Origin: an uncultured Acidimicrobiaceae bacterium
GTDB lineage: Bacteria > Actinomycetota > Acidimicrobiia > Acidimicrobiales > Poriferisodalaceae
DNA: 46,913 nt
Direction of reading: 5' to 3'
Assembly (NCBI GenBank): GCA_913020735.1
Contig: CAJWBN010000002.1
Span: 1-46,913 of the forward strand
The position numbers and the translations under genes were made by a program. This document shows positions 24,790 to 33,577 of this stretch, in pieces (within the stretch, counting starts at the first letter, position 1; each line of letters opens with the position of its first letter). The notes below the pieces were generated by a model. It was not told the origin of the DNA. It did no database searches and was given only the letters and a program-made list of their open reading frames with translations.

Positions 24790-26493
24790 CTACCAAAGAC
24801 AACTGCACTCAACAGTGGCTTCTAGGGCCTTCCAGCGAAACGGTGTGGGCTCCGAGGTTGCGTCGCATCCTGTACATCTCAACACAAAGTTTCCATCTAT
24901 TTTGCTCATCGTCACTGGTTGTTCACCAGTTGACAGTCTCGCTTCCTTTTTTGGAGAGACTTTTTGTCGGGCAATTTCTGGTAGTTCTAAGACATCAAAA
25001 TCAAGATACAACGGGTCCGGTGATGAGATAGGAGGGTCATCCCAAGCTTCTCTATGGGCGTCAGTTTCTTCGCTCCAACCTAAGTAACTTAACCACGCGT
25101 ATTTATCTACAGCGTCAAGCTTGTCAGGGATCTCTTTCACTGAATTCATTGGGCCAATCTTCTCTGGAACAATCAACTCCTCGGGACCCGAATAGTTAAG
25201 GAATGAAACCAAATCATCTTGTTCGCCTATCCCAAAAATTCGAGATGACTCACTAATAGCTTCAATTTCCTCCATAAACCCGTCACGTTCGGACGCTGTT
25301 GGGTCCTCCAAGGTGTCGCTGGCGTACAACACAACAAATCGGGCTCCAACGCCTAATTGCTTCAAACGAAGGATCCGGCCCATGCGTTGGATCATTTGCC
25401 TTCGTGTTCGGCTGGCATTTACGACAACCCCGAGGTTGGCGTCTGGGACATCAATTCCTTCATCTAAGACCCTGGGCGCAGCTACTGCGTCAAGCTTTCC
25501 ATCTCGAAGATCGTTCAAGATGGTTTCGCGTTCCAATCGAGCAGTGTCGCCGGTAATAATTTCGATCCCGAGTAGCGGGTCCAACCGGTTAATTGCGTGG
25601 TTCGCTGCTTTTACAGTTTGGGTAAAGATGAGCGCGCCCGAGGCTTCAAGAATTACTGATGAGAAATTTGAAAGAACTTCATATTTTGAGCGGCTTGTTG
25701 CAACAATTTCACGGCGCTTTGAAAATGAATCGAGGTAAGTGGTGGCAGCCTTGCCATTTGGTCCTGCATCGTTCTCAGCTAAGTAGCTGACGGCAGCCAG
25801 AAAAGCTCCAAAAGGCTCCTGAGGCATATCGGGAATCGCGCGTAATGTTTGCCGAGCCGCAACTAACTCAGCTTCCATCAGATCGTATTCATCTCGTTCT
25901 TCTTTAGCCAAAGGCACTGCTACAAAAGCGACTCGCGGTTGTGCACAGACTCCATCAGCAATGGCCTGACCGAAATCGTATCTGTAACAAACTCCACCAA
26001 AATAGGGGACCAACGTCTTTTCGACTGCGTCATCAGAGCGTTCAAGAGTTGCAGTTAGTCCTAAGCGCTCTTCGTACTCATGGATGAGCGATTTACGTAA
26101 AGTGGCTCCACCAAACCCATGGCATTCGTCTGCGATCAAGAGGCCACCGAGATCTCCCGGCGGCAGTGGTTTCTTAGCGCTCGCAGAATGTCGAGTTGTG
26201 ACTAACACATCACAATCATCCGCTCGGTCACTAAAGCTGTCTCCTAGACGCCCAATAACGCACTGGGGCAGCGCTTTCTTAAGACTCTCTGACCACTGCT
26301 CCATAAGGACACGGCTGGGAACGACGACCAACACAAACAGACCTCGTCTGTGGGCGTCAGCTGCAGCCTGAAGGGCAACATTTGTTTTCCCGGCCCCAGT
26401 AACCGCCTCGATAATGCCGCGACGACCGCACCGTAACCAGCTTGCCAGCGCTAATAGTTGCCACTTATAAAGGAAATGTTGAGAGATATTCAT
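24790..26493 (-). CDS. Superfamily II DNA/RNA helicase, XPB/DEAD-like
   Basis: A 567-residue ATP-dependent helicase or translocase. Motif I is TGAGKT (32-37), motif Ia VVVPSRVLMEQW, motif II ADECHGFGG (DECH box), motif III LTATLERSD, then a second RecA domain with LIFTQTV, DEGIDVPDANL and motif VI QRMGRILR. It starts directly with the Q-like YKWQLLAL segment. The C-terminus ends in a cysteine pattern CxxC...CxC (RCTGCDA, ECSCLW) that could bind zinc. The gene stands alone, divergent from hemolysin III and convergent with the importer operon. XPB-like members act in DNA repair, but a defence role for solitary SF2 helicases cannot be excluded. No nuclease or methyltransferase is adjacent to support one. 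Confidence 0.88.
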   Translation of the reverse strand: MNISQHFLYKWQLLALASWLRCGRRGIIEAVTGAGKTNVALQAAADAHRRGLFVLVVVPSRVLMEQWSESLKKALPQCVIGRLGDSFSDRADDCDVLVTTRHSASAKKPLPPGDLGGLLIADECHGFGGATLRKSLIHEYEERLGLTATLERSDDAVEKTLVPYFGGVCYRYDFGQAIADGVCAQPRVAFVAVPLAKEERDEYDLMEAELVAARQTLRAIPDMPQEPFGAFLAAVSYLAENDAGPNGKAATTYLDSFSKRREIVATSRSKYEVLSNFSSVILEASGALIFTQTVKAANHAINRLDPLLGIEIITGDTARLERETILNDLRDGKLDAVAAPRVLDEGIDVPDANLGVVVNASRTRRQMIQRMGRILRLKQLGVGARFVVLYASDTLEDPTASERDGFMEEIEAISESSRIFGIGEQDDLVSFLNYSGPEELIVPEKIGPMNSVKEIPDKLDAVDKYAWLSYLGWSEETDAHREAWDDPPISSPDPLYLDFDVLELPEIARQKVSPKKEARLSTGEQPVTMSKIDGNFVLRCTGCDATSEPTPFRWKALEATVECSCLW

Positions 26494-26562
26494 AGACCGA
26501 TCCGTTGAAAGACGCTAAGGCCCAACGCCCTTAATTCCACGCCATAGGATGAGGTTCCTCTA

Positions 26563-26577
26563 TTCGGAAGTTCCGAA
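26563..26577. promoter_or_regulatory. 15-bp perfect palindrome in divergent promoter region
   Basis: TTCGGAA-G-TTCCGAA is a perfect 7-bp inverted repeat around a single central base. It lies in the 175-base gap between the divergent helicase (start 26493) and hemolysin III (start 26669) genes. Its size and location fit a dimeric repressor operator. It does not match the actinobacterial LexA box (GAAC-N4-GTTC). It could also arise by chance. Confidence 0.4.
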
Positions 26578-26668
26578 ATTGAACCACGCCACGAACTATG
26601 GACTTCCTATCTAATGGCAAACCACCCAATATCCGTAACCACCCAACTAACAACTTCACGGATCACCA

Positions 26669-27319
26669 TTGACCACCACTGATACCAAACCTCTATTTCG
26701 GGGAGTATCACATCGGGCTGCTTTTGTAGCTTCAATCACACTCGCCCCAATTGTGGTTGTCTCGGCCCCAGGAGTATGGCCCCGACTGGTCACAGCTCTT
26801 TACACACTGGCGATAGTTGCTTTATTTGGAGTATCGGCGTTGTATCACCGAGTCAATTGGGGGGCCGTCAACCATCGACGACTCCAAAAGTTTGATCACG
26901 TGACAATTTTCCTCGCTATCGCAGCGACCTACACGCCCGTGGCAGTCTTCGTACTGTCCCCTTGGGCCGCGAAGCTGGTACTAGCCATGGTGTGGAGCGG
27001 CGCCTTGTTGGGCGCCTTAATACGCATCCGATTCTCTCACTCCCCCCAATGGGTTGTCGCGGCCCCGTATTTAATCGTCGGCTGGTGTCTGCTCGCGGTC
27101 ATCAAGGATGCTTGGCAACAACTTGGAGTTGTCGGGTTCATCCTTTTTCTTTCCGGGGGAATGTTGTACACGGCTGGCGCTGTGATATTTGCTACCCAAA
27201 GACCTAACCCTTGGCCACACAAGTTTGGTTTTCACGAAATATTTCACACGTTCACGGTGGCAGCTGCATCACTTCACTACATAGCGTTCGTATTCATTGT
27301 TCTACCCAAAGCTCAATGA
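26669..27319 (+). CDS. Hemolysin III / PAQR family membrane protein
   Basis: A 216-residue protein with about seven hydrophobic segments, matching the hemolysin III (YqfA/TrhA) branch of the PAQR family. Conserved points are FRGVSHRAAF at the N-terminus, GVSALYHR, KFDHVTIFLAIAATYTP and FHEIFHTF, plus a later His in LHYIAF. In this family the His and Asp residues line an intramembrane metal site. The likely start is TTG at 26669 (reads MTTTDTKPL); no better ATG lies before the first membrane segment. The physiological role of bacterial members is poorly defined (membrane fluidity or lipid homeostasis has been proposed), so the name should not be taken as evidence of toxicity. Confidence 0.9.
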   Translation: MTTTDTKPLFRGVSHRAAFVASITLAPIVVVSAPGVWPRLVTALYTLAIVALFGVSALYHRVNWGAVNHRRLQKFDHVTIFLAIAATYTPVAVFVLSPWAAKLVLAMVWSGALLGALIRIRFSHSPQWVVAAPYLIVGWCLLAVIKDAWQQLGVVGFILFLSGGMLYTAGAVIFATQRPNPWPHKFGFHEIFHTFTVAAASLHYIAFVFIVLPKAQ

Positions 27320-27350
27320 CGCACAACCAACCATCGTAAGACTGGTCTTT

Positions 27351-28841
27351 TCACGTCACTTTGAACGTGGCAGCGAAGAAGCTGTGCGGAGGGAGTTGCA
27401 CCAAAGGGGCAGCATCGTCTGACGTTTCAAACGCACTCCGCTGCACAGCATGCGGGTTCTCCCAAGTGTTCTGTGTTGATGGGGTTGGATGATGCAAGAT
27501 CTCACTAGAAACAACGTGGAGATGTGCCCCAGACAGATTAATTTCTAAGTCAACGGCGCCATCAACTGAGCGGTTCACTGCATAGACGTGCAACTCTCCG
27601 TTGTCGCTCAGTATGGCTGCCCCATCCACCATTGCGACATCTCCGAAATCAGGTGACCCCACCGTCAACCCTTCATAACCCAGATGAAGTGCCCGACCTT
27701 CTCGACGATTCACAAACATTGCCAATGCCTCAAAAATGGTTTGTCGCAGCAAACGATCACCATCGGTAAGGACGGGTGCTATGACATTCACAATCTGGGC
27801 GATATTGGCAATTTTCACCACGTCGGCATTTCGGATGAAACTCATCAAAAACTGTGCACAAACAAGTGCGTCTTGGAGGTCGTACACCTCCTCGACTAGG
27901 TGAGCAGGGAAATTTCCGTCAGCCCACATGCCGTCTCTATTCCGAGTGCGATACCAAACATTCCATTCATCAAACGCTATAAAAGGCCGCCTCGATGAGC
28001 GCCGTTTACCTGCGACGTAACGACACACCGAGTCGATTTCCGCTATCTGTTGATCAATCGCGGCGCCAGAGGTCAAAAACGCTGCGGTGTCACCGGAGTA
28101 GTTGTCTATGTATCTATGAGTAGATAAATAGTCGGCGAATCCGCCAACAGCTTCTAGGGCTTCTCGGTCCCAGTTGAGGTAGGTCGAGTTATCGGGCAAG
28201 GACGTCCCCGACACCACCAGTTCAATCGACGGATCGACAAGTTTCATCATGTGAGCTGCCTGACGAGCTTTACTCCCATATTCGGACGCGGACATGTGAC
28301 CAATTTGCCAGGGCCCATCCATTTCGTTCCCGAGACACCACAGCGGAACCTTTGATGTATTTGACGATTGATCGAGTTCGCGTTGCTTAGTGATGTCTGT
28401 TGCCAATTGGCCATTGGTGTACTCGACCCAATCTGCAGCTTCCTCCGGAGATCCTGTTCCTAGGTTCACAGCAAACATCGGAGACCACCCAGTTCGCTCG
28501 CACAAAGATAAAAACTCGTTGGTACCAAAAGTGTTTGGTTCGATCGTTCCCCATGCCAAGTCCCGGCGAGTGGGTCTCTCTTGAACGGGGCCAACTCCAT
28601 CTCGCCAGTGGTAATTCGAAACGAAGTTGCCCCCTGGGTAACGCATGACGGTGAAATCAAGTTCATCTAGGGCCGACAGGACGTCTGACCTACACCCATA
28701 CTCATCAGCGTGGGCAGATGTTGGGTCATAGATGCCTTCGTAGACGGCACGCCCCATATGTTCAAGAAATCCGCCGAAGATTCTTGGATCAACAGCGCCG
28801 ACGTGATGATGAGGGTGGAGATGAAACTTGGCTTTGGACAC
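27351..28841 (-). CDS. Alpha-L-arabinofuranosidase, GH51
   Basis: An intracellular-type glycoside hydrolase family 51 enzyme of about 496 residues that removes terminal arabinofuranosyl groups. Seen: IFGGFLEHMGRAVYEGIYDP, MRYPGGNFVSNYHW, the acid/base Glu in WCLGNEMDGPWQ, the nucleophile Glu in FDEWNVWYR, and a C-terminal beta-domain ending in PPHSFFAATFKV. No signal peptide is visible. The start is uncertain: the open frame extends to 28964, but those 41 extra residues are rich in Ser/Arg/Lys and unlike the family. The GTG at 28841, just before KAKFHLHPHHHVG, fits the domain start better. It has no sugar transporter or other glycosidase nearby, so it appears to be a lone accessory gene. Confidence 0.9.
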   Translation of the reverse strand: MSKAKFHLHPHHHVGAVDPRIFGGFLEHMGRAVYEGIYDPTSAHADEYGCRSDVLSALDELDFTVMRYPGGNFVSNYHWRDGVGPVQERPTRRDLAWGTIEPNTFGTNEFLSLCERTGWSPMFAVNLGTGSPEEAADWVEYTNGQLATDITKQRELDQSSNTSKVPLWCLGNEMDGPWQIGHMSASEYGSKARQAAHMMKLVDPSIELVVSGTSLPDNSTYLNWDREALEAVGGFADYLSTHRYIDNYSGDTAAFLTSGAAIDQQIAEIDSVCRYVAGKRRSSRRPFIAFDEWNVWYRTRNRDGMWADGNFPAHLVEEVYDLQDALVCAQFLMSFIRNADVVKIANIAQIVNVIAPVLTDGDRLLRQTIFEALAMFVNRREGRALHLGYEGLTVGSPDFGDVAMVDGAAILSDNGELHVYAVNRSVDGAVDLEINLSGAHLHVVSSEILHHPTPSTQNTWENPHAVQRSAFETSDDAAPLVQLPPHSFFAATFKVT

Positions 28842-29014
28842 ACCATGAGCGTAGTTGGAACAGGGTTTATACCTCCTAGTTGATGTTCGGCACCAGCTAG
28901 ATGATGATTGGTGGCTCCTAGTTATTTTGCTTTGTGTAGTTAGTTTCAGATAGCCGGTGTGCATCTTGATTGGAAAAATAATTCTCTGAGGTCACCCTCT
29001 CTTAAGATGGTTTC

Positions 29015-30271
29015 GTGAACTTAAACAATCCAGAAGCTGTGAAAATAGATGCAGCGCAATGGTTCGCTGAGCATTGGGATCCTGATATGCCGCTAGGTGT
29101 TTGGTGGCAACTTCTGGCAGACGCCGGTTGGGCTTTCCCATCTTGGCCAGAGGGATTCGGCGGCCGAGGTCTGTCGTCTGGTCCGACTAAAGCTGCGATT
29201 CAAGCCCGGCGTGAAGCTGGCGCTTTTGGCCCACCGAATGGTGTTGCAACCTTTTTAGCGGCACCGACCATCATGCACTACGGAACTCAACAGCAACAGG
29301 CAAAGTATCTGCCTCGAATAGTTAATGGCCAGGACATTTGGTGCCAACTTTTTTCGGAACCAGGTGCTGGTTCGGACATGGCTGGGTTATCTACGAAAGC
29401 CATTCGTGATGGCGAAGAATGGGTAGTTAATGGCCAAAAAGTTTGGAACTCAGGCGCGCAATGGGCGAAATACGGAATTCTTATAGCTCGAACAGACCCC
29501 GAAAAACCCAAACATCGAGGGATTACTTATTTCCTTATCGATATGGAACAAGAGGGTGTGGATGTTCGGCCGCTGCGCGAAATGACCGGGGATGCCGCAT
29601 TTAATGAAGTTTTCCTGAACGATGCCCGAATTGCCGAAGATGACCGCCTGGGAGATTTAGGTGATGGTTGGCGCGTTGCTATGACAACGCTGTCCCATGA
29701 ACGTGATCCTGATAATGCAGGAATGGGAGAAACAGCAGCTTTTGGTGCAGTTGATCTAGATATGAGCGTTCGCGATCACAGCACAAGTATTTCATCTAAG
29801 AATGATGGATTTTCTCTTGCCTTAAGCGGTGGAGTATCCAAAGTCCTTGATGATGTGACATCACAATTCGATGCTGCGACTGACCCGGGGACGCGCCAGA
29901 GATTGGCGAGAATTCTTGAGATGCGAAGATCTGCTCGATGGTCTGGTATGCGGGCGGCAGCGAAGATCAAGGCCGGTGGTCAGCCAGGTCCTGAGGTTTC
30001 CACACTCAAGCTTCTCGGTTCTGACATGGGCCGTGAAATTCGTGATGTGGGCTTAGAAGCAATGGGGCCGTATGGGATGTTGTACGGAGAAGACGCTCCA
30101 ACCGATGGTCTCTTTCACGCGTATTCAATGTTTACTCCTGCTCAATCTATTGCGGGTGGGAGTGACGAAGTTCAGCGAAATATTGTGGGCGAAAGAGTGC
30201 TGGGTCTACCCCGAGAGCCTGGGGAGAAAGAGCAACGTGAATTACCGTGGTCAGACCTTCCGCGCAGCTGA
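29015..30271 (+). CDS. Acyl-CoA dehydrogenase family protein
   Basis: A 418-residue FAD flavoprotein of the acyl-CoA dehydrogenase superfamily, catalysing alpha,beta-desaturation of an acyl-CoA and passing electrons to ETF. Seen: WPEGFGGRGLS, the flavin/substrate block WCQLFSEPGAGSDMAGL, WVVNGQKVWNSGAQ, and the C-terminal AGGSDEVQRNIVGERVLGLPREPG. The region HAYSMFTPAQSIAGG occupies the place where many members carry the catalytic Glu, and I do not see an obvious one there, so the specific class is open. It starts at GTG 29015. No other beta-oxidation gene is adjacent; it is divergent from the GH51 gene and followed by a hairpin. Confidence 0.9.
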   Translation: MNLNNPEAVKIDAAQWFAEHWDPDMPLGVWWQLLADAGWAFPSWPEGFGGRGLSSGPTKAAIQARREAGAFGPPNGVATFLAAPTIMHYGTQQQQAKYLPRIVNGQDIWCQLFSEPGAGSDMAGLSTKAIRDGEEWVVNGQKVWNSGAQWAKYGILIARTDPEKPKHRGITYFLIDMEQEGVDVRPLREMTGDAAFNEVFLNDARIAEDDRLGDLGDGWRVAMTTLSHERDPDNAGMGETAAFGAVDLDMSVRDHSTSISSKNDGFSLALSGGVSKVLDDVTSQFDAATDPGTRQRLARILEMRRSARWSGMRAAAKIKAGGQPGPEVSTLKLLGSDMGREIRDVGLEAMGPYGMLYGEDAPTDGLFHAYSMFTPAQSIAGGSDEVQRNIVGERVLGLPREPGEKEQRELPWSDLPRS

Positions 30272-30293
30272 CGACTAATAATTAGGTTGGCAA

Positions 30294-30318
30294 AACGATG
30301 AGTGCACCACTCATCGTT
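30294..30318. terminator. Perfect 10-bp stem-loop after acyl-CoA dehydrogenase
   Basis: AACGATGAGT (30294-30303) and ACTCATCGTT (30309-30318) pair perfectly around a 5-base loop, 23 bases after the acyl-CoA dehydrogenase stop. On the plus strand there is no following T-run. On the minus strand the hairpin is followed by TTTTGCC, counting bases from the stem end. It probably marks the 3' end of one or both converging transcripts. Confidence 0.6.
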
Positions 30319-30343
30319 ACAAAGACTCTCTTGTGCTCATAAC

Positions 30344-30379
30344 TAAAAACACAACCCCCTGTCTTGTTAGAGGGTTGTG
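30344..30379 (-). terminator. Intrinsic terminator of tRNA-Ala transcript
   Basis: CACAACCCCCT (30350-30360) pairs with AGAGGGTTGTG (30369-30379) in 10 of 11 positions around an 8-base loop. On the minus strand the stem is followed at once by TTTTT (30349-30345). This is a textbook rho-independent terminator 31 bases downstream of the tRNA-Ala 3' end, with the polarity expected for the tRNA. Confidence 0.8.
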
Positions 30380-30409
30380 GTTGAAGCCTGTTTCCAGGGT
30401 TTTTGTTTG

Positions 30410-30483
30410 TGGAGCTGATCGGAATCGAACCGACGACCCCCTGCTTGCAAAGCAGGTGCTCTAGCCAACTGAGCTACAGCCCC
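30410..30483 (-). tRNA. tRNA-Ala (anticodon UGC)
   Basis: A 74-base cloverleaf on the minus strand. The acceptor stem begins GGGGCTG; the D-arm is TAGCTCAGTTGGCTAGAGCA. The anticodon stem CCTGC/GCAGG encloses TTTGCAA, giving anticodon TGC. The T-arm contains the invariant GGTTCGATTCC and the discriminator base is A. CCA is not encoded. In many Actinobacteria this gene directly follows tRNA-Ile near gyrA; here it lies about 5.2 kb further on. Confidence 0.95.
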
Positions 30484-30609
30484 AATAACTCTCAGAGGGT
30501 ACCGAAGTAACACCCGGACTACGACTCAAGCAAACAATCGATTTTGCGGGCATGATCAAGGTATTGAAACTCGCTACAACTAAGCGAATCTCTTCAGGAG
30601 GGACACCTA

Positions 30610-31512
30610 ATGAATATGCCCGCTATTTCGTTGGCTGCTGTTAATGGCCGACGTCAACAAACACTCGATGTAGCCGCCGAAATCGAGCGCCGCGGTTTTA
30701 CAGGCATTTACTGCCCTTCCATGGGGGACTGCGTAGCCCTGTGTCAGGCAATCGCTTCTGCAACTAACGAAATAACTTTCGGTACTTCAGTCCAACCTAT
30801 TTATTTCAGAAACCCTGAAGACCTTGCAGCAACAGCTGCTTTTATTCATGAAGTCAGTAACGGACGATTCCGCTTGGGAATAGGTGTGACTCATGGTCCA
30901 GTTCATCAACGTTTAGGAATTACTCCCGGAAAACCTTTAGGCGATATCCGAGATTACGTTGCGGCTATGGAGCGGGCTGCCGAACATCACGGCGAGCTAC
31001 CTCCAATTGTTTTAGCCACTCTGAGGCGAAAAATGGTTGAACTTTCAGTTGAAATAGGCGCTGGCGCTGTGTGGGCTAATGCCAGTCGTAACGATTTCAA
31101 CAATTCAGTTGCTGACATACCTGAAGACGTTCAGGGAAGCGATTTCTTTATTGGCAACATGATTCCGACAGTGATCGATGACGATCGAAACGCCGGTGCC
31201 GAGAGAAACAGAAAGACTCTCCAGGGTTACGTAGCTCTGCCGAACTATCGAAACTATTGGAAACAGGCGGGTTACACCGAAGAGATGGAAGGTATAGAAG
31301 CTGCTCTTGAAGCGGGTGATCGTGACCGTGTTCTGACATGCATGTCTGATGAATGGCTATCGAACGCAACTCTTTACGGATCTCAAGACGAAGTGCGTCA
31401 AGGTGTCGAAGAATGGTTTGACCAGGGTTGCAAGACTCCAATCCTTGTTCCTTCCAGTACGAGCGGCGGACAAATGCACGCCATACAAGAACTTTTTGAT
31501 TGTTTTTCATGA
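30610..31512 (+). CDS. Luciferase-like (LLM) oxidoreductase, third, divergent member
   Basis: A 300-residue luciferase-like TIM-barrel protein. Family features include AAEIERRGFTGIYCPS, IASATNEITFGTSVQPIYFRNPEDLAATAAFIHEVS (quoted here only as a region, about residues 45-80), GRFRLGIGVTHGPVHQRLG, and the C-terminal YGSQDEVRQGVEEWFDQGC. It starts at an ATG at 30610 with an excellent Shine-Dalgarno (CAGGAGGGA, about 7 bases away). It is clearly less similar to the two catabolic-island members than they are to each other. It is followed 21 bases later by a threonine-dehydratase-like gene, so the two are probably co-transcribed. Substrate and cofactor are unknown. Confidence 0.85.
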   Translation: MNMPAISLAAVNGRRQQTLDVAAEIERRGFTGIYCPSMGDCVALCQAIASATNEITFGTSVQPIYFRNPEDLAATAAFIHEVSNGRFRLGIGVTHGPVHQRLGITPGKPLGDIRDYVAAMERAAEHHGELPPIVLATLRRKMVELSVEIGAGAVWANASRNDFNNSVADIPEDVQGSDFFIGNMIPTVIDDDRNAGAERNRKTLQGYVALPNYRNYWKQAGYTEEMEGIEAALEAGDRDRVLTCMSDEWLSNATLYGSQDEVRQGVEEWFDQGCKTPILVPSSTSGGQMHAIQELFDCFS

Positions 31513-31533
31513 AGTCTTGGTGCGGAGGTTCGA

Positions 31534-32490
31534 GTGTCCTCTGACATAGATCTTGAAGCAGCCTCAGCGCGGCTTGATGGTGTCGTGAGAAGAACGCCAG
31601 TCTTGCGTTCGCGTTTGCTAGATGAGCGTGTCGGCGCAGAAATTCATTTGAAGGCTGAGCATCTGCAACGAACTGGTGCGTTTAAATTCCGCGGCGCCTT
31701 TAATGCGGTTGCGGCAATTTCAAGCTCTGTTCGCCAACGAGGCGTTATTTCTTATTCTTCCGGTAACCATGCCCAAGCAGTGGCTCGCGCTGCTCAACTA
31801 TTTGAGATTCCAGCAATCATTGTGATGCCTACTGACGCCCCACAATCAAAGCGCGATGCCACCGAAAGCTACGGCGCTGAGGTCATTAGTTATGACCGTT
31901 ACACCCAACGCCGCGAGGACATCGCAGCGGAGATAGTGCTGGAAAGAAATTTGAGTCTGGTACCCCCATTTGATCATCCTGATGTGATTGCCGGTCAATC
32001 AACTTGTGTCCAAGAATTATTTGAAGACTCAGGACCGTTGGATCAGCTAATTATTTCAGTTGGGGGTGGCGGACTGATTTCTGGAAGTGCGTTGGCAGCG
32101 CATCGAGAAAACCCGAACTGTCAAATTGTGGGCGTTGAACCAGAATTAGGTAACGATGTTCAGTTATCTCTTCGCGAAGGGAGAATCATTGAAATTGAAG
32201 TGCCTGACACGATTGCTGATGGACAGCAAACTACTTCGCCTGGCGCTCACACTTTCGCTGTGATGCAGCAACATGTGGAAGAAATTGTGACTGTTACCGA
32301 TAGTCAAATTCTCAACGCAATGGACTATTTATTTCGATACCAAAACCAGGTAGTTGAACCAAGCGGGGCGAGCGCTCTAGCAGCCCTTTTGTCGGGGGCG
32401 GTGCGACCATCCGGCAATCGAATCGGAGTCATTTTGTCCGGAGGAAACATTTCACCAGAACGCTTCGTCCAGCTCATGGAGGACCGCTAG
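31534..32490 (+). CDS. Threonine/serine dehydratase-like PLP enzyme
   Basis: A 318-residue fold-type-II PLP enzyme resembling threonine ammonia-lyase (TdcB type) or serine racemase. The PLP lysine is Lys51 in RTGAFKFRGAFN; SSGNHAQAVA is the substrate carboxylate loop; SVGGGGLISG binds the phosphate; ILSGGNIS closes the fold. It lacks the C-terminal ACT regulatory domain of biosynthetic IlvA, pointing to a catabolic or unregulated enzyme. The start is a GTG at 31534, 21 bases after the luciferase-like gene. Its stop is 15 bases from the convergent glycosyltransferase-like gene. It would make 2-oxobutyrate from threonine or pyruvate from serine. Confidence 0.88.
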   Translation: MSSDIDLEAASARLDGVVRRTPVLRSRLLDERVGAEIHLKAEHLQRTGAFKFRGAFNAVAAISSSVRQRGVISYSSGNHAQAVARAAQLFEIPAIIVMPTDAPQSKRDATESYGAEVISYDRYTQRREDIAAEIVLERNLSLVPPFDHPDVIAGQSTCVQELFEDSGPLDQLIISVGGGGLISGSALAAHRENPNCQIVGVEPELGNDVQLSLREGRIIEIEVPDTIADGQQTTSPGAHTFAVMQQHVEEIVTVTDSQILNAMDYLFRYQNQVVEPSGASALAALLSGAVRPSGNRIGVILSGGNISPERFVQLMEDR

Positions 32491-32505
32491 AACAGTCGGC
32501 CTGGG

Positions 32506-33534
32506 TTATCCAGCCTGACTCAAGACCTGAACCTCGCCGAGGTAGCTAACTTCTTCGGCTCGATCGACCTCCACGTCATCGACCCAAGGCTCTAAAAAGG
32601 AACGCCACCGTTGGGCCCATGTATGGTCGGCAGTAACTCGAGACCATGCTGCTTCTCCAATTTCGGTGGTCTCCTGATGATCCGCTAGCAGGAGCGGGAT
32701 TAGTTGTCCTAGGTCGCTAGTTGATTGGAAGGTAATAATTTCTTGCCCAGGCTCCAAGACATGCTCGACTGCAGGTCTAGCTTGAACCAAAGAAGGTGTT
32801 CCTACGACCGCTGCTTCGTAAACGGCCGTGGAGAGACCTAATTCGAAAACTGATTTCTTTACCGCTGATTGATGAGCTAACGAGGCCGGTAATTCAACTA
32901 ACAAATGTGCCCCCGCAAACAATGTCGCGCGTTCTGGCAACGGCAAGTTGTCAACTGTTGACACTTCAAGCGGTAAGTCGGTCCACCCTTCTCCCATTAC
33001 AACGACATCATCAAGGTGGTCGATATTCAGAACTACGTCGATATTTCCTGGATCTGAATCGCCCACCACAACAATTCCTCGTCGTTCAGAGGGAACGAAA
33101 TTCATAAGTGCGGGTGGGTGAACCGCAGGTTCTAATAACGAAAGTCGAAATGTGCCTAGATCTTCGTATTCGTCAAAGGTCTGAAGATCAGGCACTGCAA
33201 CCAAGTCATATTCCCGTAAGTCATCATCAAGCACGCTTAAATCCGTTGTCGCACCCTGCAACGATGGTCCGGTATGCAAACAGACGGCGACAGTTTCTGA
33301 AGCGGCCGTCAACATACGAATTTCATTCCTGTCAGGAACACCTGCGGCGGGAACGACAACCAGCATTTCGGGGCAATAACGATTTAACCCCCATTTGATT
33401 GCTGCACTTGTGGGCGCCACTGCAATAACTTCGTGTCCCAAAAATCTGAGTGGTTCGGCTATCTGCGAACGTAAGGGGGACTCAGAAACATCTACTCCGT
33501 AACCGGTAACTACTATCCGCATTGTGGGGGCCAT
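32506..33534 (-). CDS. Glycosyltransferase-like protein, CgeB/GT-B type
   Basis: A 342-residue protein that looks like a two-Rossmann-domain GT-B glycosyltransferase. The N-terminal domain has RIVVTGYGVDVSESPLRSQI and GHEVIAVAPTS; the C-terminal domain has VYEAAVVGTPSLVQARPA and EHVLEPGQEIITF. The final DHTWAQRWRSFLEPW resembles the C-terminal helix of CgeB-like proteins. The usual EX7E-type donor-binding pattern is not obvious, so catalytic activity is uncertain. It starts at ATG 33534 (a second ATG at 33522 is possible), 44 bases after lgt, and could be co-transcribed with it. No cell-surface gene cluster is adjacent. Confidence 0.6.
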   Translation of the reverse strand: MAPTMRIVVTGYGVDVSESPLRSQIAEPLRFLGHEVIAVAPTSAAIKWGLNRYCPEMLVVVPAAGVPDRNEIRMLTAASETVAVCLHTGPSLQGATTDLSVLDDDLREYDLVAVPDLQTFDEYEDLGTFRLSLLEPAVHPPALMNFVPSERRGIVVVGDSDPGNIDVVLNIDHLDDVVVMGEGWTDLPLEVSTVDNLPLPERATLFAGAHLLVELPASLAHQSAVKKSVFELGLSTAVYEAAVVGTPSLVQARPAVEHVLEPGQEIITFQSTSDLGQLIPLLLADHQETTEIGEAAWSRVTADHTWAQRWRSFLEPWVDDVEVDRAEEVSYLGEVQVLSQAG

Positions 33535-33577
33535 CTCTGTGGGTCAAGGTGATTCGGCCGCTATGGGGCCTCCCACT

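Noticed and set aside
28842-28964. N-terminal extension of the GH51 enzyme
   Set aside because: The 41 residues are Ser/Arg-rich, match no signal peptide and fall before the normal domain start.
32490-32515. Hairpin between convergent threonine dehydratase-like and glycosyltransferase-like genes
   Set aside because: GGCCTGG/CCAGCC pairs only with a bulge, the stem is short and there is no T-run; it also overlaps a stop codon.
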